A DNA stretch of 16,645 nucleotides, taken from Deltaproteobacteria bacterium. GTDB taxonomy: Bacteria > Desulfobacterota > Desulfarculia > Adiutricales > Adiutricaceae. A program made the translations under genes and the position numbers. Where the stretch lies: contig JAIRZX010000695.1 of the NCBI GenBank assembly GCA_031267005.1, positions 1 to 16,645 of the forward strand, written 5' to 3'. This document shows positions 7,711-15,447 of the stretch, piece by piece; the stretch's first letter is position 1, and every line of letters starts with the position of its first letter. Under the pieces are notes generated by a model. It had not been told where the DNA came from. It saw only the letters and a list, made by a program, of their open reading frames with translations, and did not search any database.

Positions 7711-8300
7711 GCCCCCGGCGTAGCGCCGAGCGGAGGCGGTAGGGTCAGGCGCTCCAGGGAGACGGCGGCGAGGTCAGCCGCAGCCTTGAGTCGGGCGGGC
7801 TTTTCCGGCGCCAGGCAGATGCCGCAGTCCCAGCCGGGGGCTTCCCGCTCCCCTTCCGACTCGGCGAGGGCCCTCGCGTAACGGGAGAGGGCCGCCCAGG
7901 CGTTAGGGCGCCAGGAAGGGATGGCGAGGACGGCCAAGCCCCGCACCCCGTCCCAGGCGTGCGCCGCCTCCAGCATGAAGCCGCGACGGCAGAGGACCTC
8001 CGCCGCGCGGCGCGCGGTCTCCGCCGCCTTTCCCTCGGGGGGGAACGGCCAAGTCGGCCATCCCTCCGGTAGCTCGGCATTCCCCGGCGGCTGCGGCGGG
8101 GGCCCGCCCTTCAGCATCCCGTCGCGGGCTCCCTTAGAGGCGCCTTTCCCGGATCCCTTTTTCCCGGAAGGCCCTCCTCCCTTCCCTCCGTTCCCCGACG
8201 GCTTCTTCGGGGAGGCAAGCGCGGTCCCGGCGGGGAAGGCCAGGGCCGCGGCAGCCGAGGCCAAGGCGGGGAAAAGGGGGGGGAGGGAGCGCGCGATCAT
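7704..8300 (-). CDS. TPR-1A: secreted N-terminal part of a TPR-like protein (198 aa)
   Basis: The ATG at 8300 is preceded by AAAGGA with 6 nt spacing, a good ribosome binding site, so the longer upstream reading is rejected. Residues 1-29 form a signal peptide: MIAR, a hydrophobic Ala/Leu/Pro core, and an ALA cleavage site before Ser30. Residues 31-72 are a Lys/Gly/Ser/Pro linker. From about 76 (ELPEGWPTWPFPPEG) a conserved helical region runs to 186, with AAHAWDGVRGLAVL and AWAALSRYARAL shared with TPR-2. The frame ends at a TAA beside the acidic repeat, and TPR-1B begins after it. Exported protein of unknown function. It may be the N-terminal fragment of a broken gene or a stable secreted product in its own right. 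No strong promoter was identified upstream. Confidence 0.65.
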   Translation of the reverse strand: MIARSLPPLFPALASAAAALAFPAGTALASPKKPSGNGGKGGGPSGKKGSGKGASKGARDGMLKGGPPPQPPGNAELPEGWPTWPFPPEGKAAETARRAAEVLCRRGFMLEAAHAWDGVRGLAVLAIPSWRPNAWAALSRYARALAESEGEREAPGWDCGICLAPEKPARLKAAADLAAVSLERLTLPPPLGATPGAW

Positions 8301-8384
8301 GGAATGTCCTTTTCGGCGGGGCGCCGGACCGGGAAGCTTGGCGGTCCGCGGCGCAGAATCGGCGGGCCGTAGCGCCAAGCGGTT

Positions 8385-9320
8385 TTATGGCGTAACCGAT
8401 CGCTTTCCCAAACCAGGAGGCGGACGGGCGGACGGCGGAGTATAAAACTGTGCGGGAAGCCCTCGTCCGCTGCGGAGGCCGGTTTTGCCCGGGGGATTTT
8501 TTACAGCGGACCCGGTGGGAGGCGCACAGCCCAGGGGGCTGGGGACGGCAAGGGTCAAGGCTCGGTCGGGGCCGTTTCGCCGCGACGCCGTCGGCCGCCG
8601 CGGGAAGGGGCCGCAGCGCGTAAACGCTTGAAGGCGGGCGCGTACTTCCCGGTCAGGGCGGCGGCGGCCCTCGCTGCCGCCTGTTTCCGGTCCGGCAGGC
8701 CGGGGACCTGGCCGGGTCCGGTGCCCCGCCGTCCCGTCCCGTCCCGTCCCGTCCCGGCGCGGTACGGGGCCCCGGCGGACCGGAGGGACTTTCCCCGCAC
8801 GACGCGGCTCCCTTGAACGCGGCGCCCGCGCTCCGGGAGCCTCCCAGCATGAGGAAGGCGCCGTTCCGGGCGTCACCGCGGGAGGCCGGGCCCGGGGATC
8901 AGGGGCCCGATACGCCGAGGTTCCGCCTTCTTCCCGGCAGGGGCAAGCACGGGCGGCTCCTGGCCCCGCCCGCCCCTCCTGCTTCCCAGCCTGGCCTTCC
9001 GAGGGAAGCCGGGGACGGGAACCGCCGCTGGGACCGCAAGCGCGGGCGCGGCGGGAAATGTCGCGCTGGTCGGCGGAAGTTCCGGGGCCGTCACCAGAGC
9101 ATCCAGCCCTCGCCGCCGGAGTCCCTGCGGAAACCCTTGTTTTTCCCGGGGGCGGCGTCCGTTGCGGTTCCTCCCAGGCCGTCCTCGACTCCGAACGTCT
9201 CCCCGGGAATGGCGCCCGCGCCGGATACGCCCGGGCCGACCCCGGCGCCGACATTTCCCAGGTTCCCGTGCGGAACTGCCTTTCCCGGGCTGCGGCAAAA
9301 TCGAGTCCCGCCTGCGGTCC
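8385..9320 (-). pseudogene. Possible C-terminal tail of TPR-2 (low complexity)
   Basis: After the TAA at 9323-9321 the same frame stays open to 8385. Its first residues (FAAARERQFRTG) match TPR-1B LAAEERLFSEG in place and order. Further on it becomes Arg/Pro/Gly-rich with an RDGTGRDG stretch, echoing the RDG region of TPR-1B without clear alignment. It could be the remaining tail of TPR-2 beyond a premature stop, or open simply because of high GC. Confidence 0.35.
8731..8755. repeat. Pentanucleotide tandem repeat (GTCCC)5
   Basis: Five perfect copies of GTCCC on the plus strand. Because 5 is not a multiple of 3, any gain or loss of a unit shifts the minus frame that carries the presumed TPR-2 tail. 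Confidence 0.8.
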
Positions 9321-11005
9321 TTACTCGGGGGCGAACTCCCAGGTGAGTTCCAGAATGCGCCTGAAGCCCTTTTCCGCCTCCGCCAGGTCGCCCAGGCCCG
9401 CGCGGGCGGACGCGAGTTTGCAACAGGTGTGGAGCGCCAGAGTGGCCCGCCTGCCCCTGGCCCCGTCGGCCCATTCCCGGGCCTTTTCCGTGAGGGCCAC
9501 GGCCGGGCCCAACTCGGCTACGCGAGCGGACAGGCGGCCCAGGGGCATCCTCGGCTCGGCCCTGTCGGGGGCGAAGGCTTCCCCGGCGCCCGACACCTCC
9601 GTGCGGAAGCACTCCGCCGCGTCGGCGCAAGAGTGGGCCACCTGCACCGCCGTAAGTTCGTAAGGTTCTTCCAGTGCGGTTGCGGCTTCGTCCGAGGCCG
9701 CCTCCGGCCCCTCCAGCATGCAAAGGACCCTCGCAAAGGCCGGGAAGGCCGAGCGGAGCAGCCTGTAGGCGGACGTCCTGGGCTCCCCGCCGCGTTCCGG
9801 GCCGGCATCGTCCAGGGGGCCCCCGGCCAGATCGTCCAGGAGTCCCTCGGCCAGAGAGATGCCGCCTCCTGGAGGTGCGCGGCGGATGAGCGCGCGTTTT
9901 CCGCGAGGACTTCAGGGGTCCAGCGCGTCAGGCACTTGTCCGTGCCGCTGAACCCGGCCAGGCGCCGCGCCAAGCTGGCTTTGGCGGCGATGGAGGCGGG
10001 GGCGACCGGGCCTTCGGACGCGTCCAGGCCGAGGGAAGCCTACCTGAAGAGTCCGACGGCCTCCCTCTCGCGCCGCGAGTCGCCCGCGTCGAAGGGCGCC
10101 CCGCCCAGCAAGGGGCGCGCGAGAAGCGCCCCGGGCGAGCCGGGGACTGGCCCCTCCGTGACTTCTGCTGCCTCGAAAAACCCCGTCAGCTCGTCCGGGG
10201 AAGGCGAGGGCGGTGCCTTGCGGGAATAGGCGACGGCGGGTACAGGGCGGGGTAGAGCGCGTCCGGCCCCGTCGGCAGCGGCGGCCCGCCCTCAGTTTCC
10301 GGCCCGCCTTGCGGTTCCCCGGCTTAAGCGGGCAAGCAGGTTTCCAGTTATTCTCGCAGGGAGGCCTACGCGTCGCCGAGCCAGGGAGGCCCGGCACCCG
10401 AGACCGGGTCCCCCTCCGGGGGAAAAGGCGCCGAATCCGCGAACTCGTTCCACTCGTTCCAGTTTTTCCATGTCCCGAAAGCGAAGGCGAGTTCGGCGAC
10501 CAGCGCCTCCTTCGACGCGCCGTGCCCGCCCTCGGAGCCGTCCGGGGCCTCCCGCGCCGGGCCCAGGGCGTCCATGGCCTGGCCAAGGCCCTTCGCGGAG
10601 GCCGAGGCGAGCCGCGCGGCGGCGCAGGCGCGGGAGGGAAACGGAGGCGCTATGGAGAGGTCCCCGCCCCGCTCGGGATCGTAAAGCTTCCCGTAAGCGT
10701 CCAAGAGATCCCTTGCGCAACGGGAGAGGGTGGCCCAGGGAAGGGGGCCCCCCGGGGGGGCGGACGAGGAGGGCCAAGGCCCGCGTCCCGTCCCAGCCAT
10801 ACGCCGCCTCCAGCGTCGAGACGTCCCTGAGGAGGCGCCCCGCCGTCCCGCGGGCGATTTCCAGCGCGTTCCCGGCGGGGGGGAAGGGCTATTCCGGCCG
10901 TCCCTCTGGGAACCCGCCGTGCCCCGCCATCGGCCCGGCCCCCGTTTTCTTTTCGCTGGCGGCATCGGCGGCGCCTTTCCCGGATCCTTGACATCGCCGG
11001 GAAGG
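9321..11005 (-). pseudogene. TPR-2: multiply damaged TPR-like paralogue lacking its signal peptide
   Basis: Pieces in several minus frames align in order with TPR-1A and then TPR-1B: PGKGAADAASEKKTG, PFPPAGNALEIARG, LEAAYGWDGTRALALL, LSRCARDLLDAYGK, SKEALVAELAFAFG, PPSPSPDEL, SLGLDAS, ARRLAGFSG, then ADAAECFR, FAPDRAEPRM and GLGDLAEAEKGFRR. Lesions seen: TAG at 10891-10889 (a Trp codon in TPR-1A), a frameshift near 10745-10760 in a G5C6G7 stretch, frame changes at about 10210-10370, TAG at 10042-10040 (GAG in TPR-1B), a frameshift near 9857-9870, and TAA at 9323-9321. There is no acidic repeat. Homology begins at about 11005, where repeat unit II starts, so the signal peptide was lost at that junction. 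Confidence 0.75.
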
Positions 11006-12020
11006 GGCGATCGCCGCCCTGCCTGGGATAAGGGGATTCTGGGTACGACAGGGCGGTCGGGCGTCGGACCCGGCAAGCCCGGAACCCTGAAAGAGATGGG
11101 TTTGCTTCCGCAGGCTGTCAGGCGGGCCCGAGAGTTGCGGGAGGGCGGGGTATCGTCCCGGGGGAGCGGGGCCTTTCCAAGCAGGGTCGGCATCTTGGAG
11201 GGGGGCCCGCCGAAGCGGGGTAGGGCGGGCATCCCCGGGGCGAGGTCGGCAGCCCCGGCGTCTCTCGCGTCAGGGCAAACTGCCTCGCCCTGGAAACGAC
11301 GGAGGACCCGAAGCCGAGCTTGCCCCCTTCGCCGGAAGAAAGCGGGGCCCCGCGACTGAAGGAGGAGCTTGGCCCCGGCCCCGTCCCAAGCGGGTCAGGG
11401 CGCCGGACGGACGTCCGGGCCCTCTGACAGCCAAGGCGCCGCCGTCGAAGGCGCGTCCGCGCCGGAAACCGGCGGGAGCTTGTTCCGAACGGAGCGCGGC
11501 GAGTCCTTCCGGAAAGCCCGTTGGGGGGCATTCCGTGCTTCCGGAGTATCTTTTCACGGGTGCGGCATAAGAAGCCTGGCTCTCCCATCCTGATCGTTTT
11601 GCCGGGATGGACGCGCCAGCCTCCCTATTGGCGGACGCCGCGAGTCGCGCAAAGCTTCCGGCACCGCGCCGCCATAAGCACCGGGCTCGCCCTCTCCGTA
11701 ATGGTATCTCCAAGGCTTCGCGGCATGACGGGCACAAGCGGGCGCGAGCCTCTGGAGGCGGGCGTGTAAGAAGTCAAGTCCGCGCCTCTCCCTTAGGAAC
11801 CTTTCCGCAAGGCAGACAGGCGTATGTCCGCTCAAGAACTGCGGCGGGCGGACAGCCGAGAGGGTTAAGGCCACGAAGACCGCTTGCCGCGACCTGCTTG
11901 ATTTATCTCTCTTATCGAGCAATCATGCACTCGCGATCAGCCGATTAAACCTGGCAGGGCGGCGCAAAAGTTATATGAAAATCATGCCAAACATTTAACT
12001 GTTATTGAATTATAGACGCC

Positions 12021-12060
12021 CAGATTGGCCTTAAAGGCCGGATTATGGCATGGTAATTAT
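12021..12060 (+). promoter_or_regulatory. Palindrome and possible promoter before AAA copy II-a
   Basis: GGCCTT-A-AAGGCC is a perfect inverted repeat at 12027-12039. It overlaps a weak -35-like TTGGCC and is followed by a TG-extended, AT-rich segment TGGTAATTAT (12051-12060). The palindrome core GGCC-N5-GGCC is kept before copy II-b. Promoter assignment is weak because the hexamers match consensus poorly; an operator or RNA hairpin is equally possible. Confidence 0.3.
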
Positions 12061-12129
12061 AGACGGCTGAACCGCTCCAGGCGTCGCTTGCGCGCACGGA
12101 CGAAACAGCCTAATGTGTCGGGAAGGCTT

Positions 12130-12160
12130 TCCGGACAGTTAAGCGTCCGGCCTCAAGGAG
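12130..12160 (+). promoter_or_regulatory. Hairpin and Shine-Dalgarno before AAA copy II-a
   Basis: CCGGAC (12131-12136) pairs with GTCCGG (12145-12150) across an 8-nt loop, and AAGGAG (12155-12160) follows 7 nt before the ATG at 12168. The hairpin ends directly before the ribosome binding site, so it could affect initiation. The counterpart before II-b has a 7-bp stem. Confidence 0.5.
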
Positions 12161-12167
12161 AGGGAAC

Positions 12168-13945
12168 ATGGAACAGAGAGGACTGCCTCAAGGCGATCCG
12201 TCCTTTAAGAAAATCATTCTGCGAAATCAGCTTTATGCCGACAAGACCCAATATATCTATGAAATGCTGAAGGTTTCCGATTGTTGTTTCCTGTCGAGGC
12301 CCAGGCGCTTCGGCAAGACTCTTTTGCTGGACACCATTTCGGAGCTGTTCCAAGGCGACCGGGACCTTTTCAAGGACCTGTGGATCGGCACCCAAAGCGA
12401 CTACGGCTTCGAACGGCACCCGGTCCTGATGTTCAACATGGCCTTTGACGAAATATCAACTCCGGACGACCTTATAGGCATGATAAAGAGAAAATTGACG
12501 GAAATGGTCGTTGATCATGACATGACCATAACCAATGGATCATGCGGAGAGATTCTGGGTCAGCTTTTGAAAGGGCTTTTCAGAAAGCACGGTGTCGGAG
12601 CGGTTATCCTGGTGGACGAGTACGACGCTCCGGTGACCGATCATATATCGGACAGGAATCTCGCCTTGGCTTGCCGGAATGTCCTGCATGATTTTTACAG
12701 ATCTATAAATACTAACCAAAAACACGTCCGCTTCGCCTTTATTACTGGCATAACCAGGTTAGCCATGGCCGCCGTCGACTCCGGCGCCAACAATTTTATA
12801 GACATATCTCTTGACGAGGAATTCGCTGGAATTTGCGGTTTTACCCTTAACGAGTTTGACTTCCTTTTCCAAGACAGGTTCGAGGAGACGCTCAACAGGC
12901 TGAAAACCCGAGGGCAACTTCCGCCTGGCGCCGGCGTTGACGATTTGAAGGCCAAAATCCTGGATTGGTACGACGGATACAACTGGCTCGGAAATGAACA
13001 TGTACTTAACCCGTACTCCATCATCAGGTTTTTTTCCAAAAAAAACTGGGTTCGTACTGGCCAAGGACAGGGTTTCCGTCCTGCCTTTCTTCCTTTATTA
13101 GGGATAATAAACTTGACATGCGCCAGCAGGGTTTTGCCGTATATCTTGATGAGCAAGTCAAGCAAAACGACCTTTTTGGCGTTGGCCTGGTGCCCGCTCT
13201 TTTTCACAGCGGTTACCTGACTATCGATAAAGAAATATCAATACCAAGACTAACGGATAATAATTTAGTTCAGGATGATGCATACTCGTTCAAAACTCCA
13301 AACCCGGAAGTGGATTTTTTTGTTAAGACTGACATCTTCAAGGATATTTTAAAACTGGAAGATAAATATAGAAGCGATTTTTCTGAAAATTTGCCTAACG
13401 CCCTGTTGCAAAAGAATTCAAAAGAAGTGGTCAGGCTGTTGCATAACCTTTTTATCTCAATCTCGTACCGTCAGCACCCGACAGCCAAGCAAAGCGAACA
13501 TGCCGAACAACTGGATGCCCCCGCCGAGCGCCTGGAAGCCGAAAAAAATTATCACGCGATACTCCACGGGGCTCTCCTGTCCGCAGGATTTCTTGTCTTG
13601 AGCGAAACTTCAGGAGGCGAAGGCCGGTCGGACATCACCTTGTTCCTCCGTGACAAGGTCTGCGTGGTAATCGAGCTGAAATACAGCTATCGGCGCAAAG
13701 CAGGCAAAAAAACTGCAGGGGGAACAAATGAAGCCCGGAAGCTGGCGAAAAAGAAGGCGAAGGAGAAGGAACTGTCCGCCGCCCTCGACATCGCCGAAGA
13801 GCAGATAAGGAGCAGGGACTACGCCGGACCCTACAGGGCCGCCCGATGGAAAGTAATTTGCCTCGCCGTCGCTGTGCGCGGCAGAACACAGGTCGAGGCG
13901 CGTTTCGTAGACACCGAGGTCGCAAACGGCCCGACAGGTTCTTAA
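12168..13945 (+). pseudogene. AAA-ATPase-like / PD-(D/E)XK protein, subfamily II copy a, frameshifted at an A8 run
   Basis: The ATG has a good Shine-Dalgarno. Residues 1-290 carry ADKTQYIYEM (24-33), Walker A RPRRFGKT (44-51), Walker B VILVDEYD (146-153, D150 and E151) and FITGITR (191-197). At 13038-13045 a run of eight A shifts the frame, giving an out-of-frame tail that stops at about 13220. One more A, as in copy II-b, restores KKKLGSYW and a frame open to the TAA at 13943-13945, for 592 aa in all. The restored C-terminus has the nuclease residues: GRSD with D489, VIELK with E503 and K505, and the AEEQIRSRDY helix. Family: AAA-ATPase_like plus PDDEXK_9, function not established. Alternatives: two separate polypeptides, restoration by slippage on the A run, or a sequencing error. 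Confidence 0.88.
13038..13045 (+). repeat. A8 run at the frameshift of AAA copy II-a
   Basis: Eight A residues preceded by T7 and CC. The partner at 16318-16326 has nine and remains in frame (Lys-Lys-Lys-Leu). The frame downstream stays fully open, which suggests a recent loss or a site tolerant of slippage. Confidence 0.85.
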
Positions 13946-13997
13946 AGCGCTTTCTTCGTAGCGCTGCTGGAATTGTGAATCCGGAGTCAGGCTCCGG
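13946..13997 (+). terminator. Two hairpins after AAA copy II-a, terminator-like without U tract
   Basis: AGCGCT at 13946-13951 pairs with AGCGCT at 13960-13965, immediately after the stop codon. CCGGAG at 13981-13986 pairs with CTCCGG at 13992-13997 with a 5-nt loop. Neither is followed by a run of T, so intrinsic termination is uncertain. They may protect the 3' end of the transcript. Confidence 0.3.
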
Positions 13998-14265
13998 CAG
14001 GCTTCATGCGGGGAGACGGATTCGGTGTCCCGCTGCCGTTGCCCGGCAAAGCATCGGAGCCTTCCGCCCCAAGCCAGCGTCCTAAACGCCAGATGCCCGG
14101 GGGAGCGCCCTGTATATGGCGGGTATGGGGATAAGGACAAAGGAGAAACGGGAGTTCGCGGATTTGGAGGGCGGTAAACGGGCGGCCTCTGCCGCTGGCC
14201 CGCGCATAACTAAAGTCCCCGCCGATACGGCGCCGCGCGGGGAAGGCGGGAAGAGGGACGCAGGC
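13998..14265. other. Spacer between AAA II-a and the second repeat unit, no recognisable gene
   Basis: GC-rich and unique within the window. The short open frames have no motif or convincing start. It marks the junction where the second unit II copy begins. Confidence 0.4.
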
Positions 14266-15299
14266 GCCGCCGGGACGGGGCGTTCGCCGTCCCGCCTGGG
14301 ATAAGGGGATTATGGAGGCGACAGGGCGGTCGGGCGTCGGACCCGGAAAGACCGTAACCCTGAAAGGGATGGACTTGCTTCCGAGGGCTGTCAGGCTGGT
14401 CCGAGAGTTGCGGAATGGCGGGGTATCGGCCCGGGAGGGGTGAATTTTCCCGAAAAGATGCCGCCCGAAGGGGGCGCCGCCGAAGCGGGGGAGGGCGGGT
14501 ATCCTCCGGGGCGAGATCGGCTGCCCCGGCTTATCCCGCGTCAGGGCCGACGGCTTCGGCCCGGAAACGGCGGAGGCCCCGCAGCCGAGTTTGCCTCCGG
14601 TGCCGGAAGAAAGCGGGTCCCCGCGAATGAAGGCGGAGATTGCCCTCCGGTCCAGTCGCCAGCCGCTCGGGGAGGCGGACGGGCGCACGGGCCCTCGGAG
14701 TGCCAGGGCACCGCCGCCGAAGGCGCGTCCGCTCCGGAAACCGGCGGGAGCTGTTCCGCAGGGCGCGCGGCGAGTCCGCCCGGACATCCCGCAAGGACGC
14801 CTTCCGTGCTTCCGGCGTATACTTTAACGGGTGCGGCATAAGAAGCCCGGCTCTCCCGTCCTGATCGTTTTGCCGGGATGGACGCGCCAGCCTCCCTACT
14901 GGCGGACGCCGCGAGTCGCGCATAGCGTCTGGCCCAGCGCCGCCGCAAGCCCCGGTCTCGCCCTCTCCCTACGCCTTTGTCCAAGGCCACGCGGCCTGGC
15001 GGGCACAAGCGGTCGCGATCCTCCGGAAGCGGGCGTTTTAGGAGTCAAGTCCGCGCCTCTCCCTTGGGACTTGGGAACCTTTCCGCAAGGCAGGCAGGCG
15101 TTTGTCCGGACAAGAACCCCGGCGGGCAGACTGCCGAGGGGGTTAAGGCCAAGAAGACCGTTGTCCGCGACCTGTTTGATTTCACTCTTTTATCGACCCC
15201 GCATGCACTCGCGATCAGCCGATTACACCGGGTAGGGCGCCGCAACAGTTATTTCAAAAATTATGCCAAACATTTAACCGTGATAGAATTCTAGATACC

Positions 15300-15340
15300 C
15301 GGATTGGCCCGAAAGGCCGGATTATGGTATGGTAATAATA
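15300..15340 (+). promoter_or_regulatory. Palindromic element and possible promoter before AAA copy II-b
   Basis: GGCC-CGAAA-GGCC overlaps TTGGCC (15304-15309). An 18-bp spacer leads to TATGGT (15328-15333), followed by AT-rich sequence. Hexamers are weak. The spacing and palindrome are conserved with the II-a leader. Confidence 0.3.
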
Positions 15341-15408
15341 AACGGCTGAACCGCGCCAGTAGCCGCTTGTGCGCACGGACGAAACAGCCTAATGTGTCGG
15401 GCAAGGTT

Positions 15409-15430
15409 TCCGGACAGTTAAGCGTCCGGA
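15409..15430 (+). promoter_or_regulatory. Perfect 7-bp hairpin upstream of the AAA II-b ribosome binding site
   Basis: TCCGGAC (15409-15415), loop of 8, GTCCGGA (15424-15430). The Shine-Dalgarno that follows is AAGGGGGGGGG in place of AAGGAGAGGG in copy II-a, so this site carries a G9 run (15436-15444) that may alter initiation strength. Confidence 0.5.
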
Positions 15431-15447
15431 CTCAAGGGGGGGGGAAC

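Larger units (their letters stand above)
11000..12160. other. Leader region of repeat unit II, no recognisable gene
   Basis: Open frames here are fragmentary, and none shows a known motif. A block at about 11530-11700 is markedly more conserved with its partner (14800-14970) than the sequence before it. The last 250 bp, AT-richer, are also conserved. This could be an untranslated RNA, decayed coding sequence, or simply recently duplicated DNA. Confidence 0.45.
10995..13364. repeat. Direct repeat unit II, left copy (partner 14266-16645)
   Basis: Similarity starts near the CGCCGGGA(A/C)GGGGCG motif at 10995 and 14266 and continues through a leader of about 1.17 kb into the AAA gene. The offset is 3280 at the ATGs and becomes 3281 after the A8/A9 run. 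The leader is patchily conserved, while the AAA 3' part (12820 onward) is nearly identical to its partner. The partner is cut by the window edge. Confidence 0.85.

Noticed and set aside
4485..7723. Long plus-strand open frames across the TPR region, including Ser/Pro/Arg-rich and His/Pro-rich readings
   Set aside because: They mirror the GC-rich minus-strand genes, have no ribosome binding sites or motifs, and the His/Pro or Ile/Leu runs are other-frame readings of the trinucleotide repeat.
8439..8444. TATACT as a -10 for TPR-1A
   Set aside because: No acceptable -35 at 16-18 bp; an isolated hexamer is not enough.
12153..13207. Minus-strand open frames opposite AAA copy II-a, and their matches opposite II-b
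   Set aside because: They are antisense shadows of the AAA gene; conservation follows the plus frame with its Walker motifs.
14116..14304. A 62-codon plus-strand frame before repeat unit II
   Set aside because: Basic, low-complexity composition, poor ribosome binding site, no homologue in the other unit beyond the repeat boundary.
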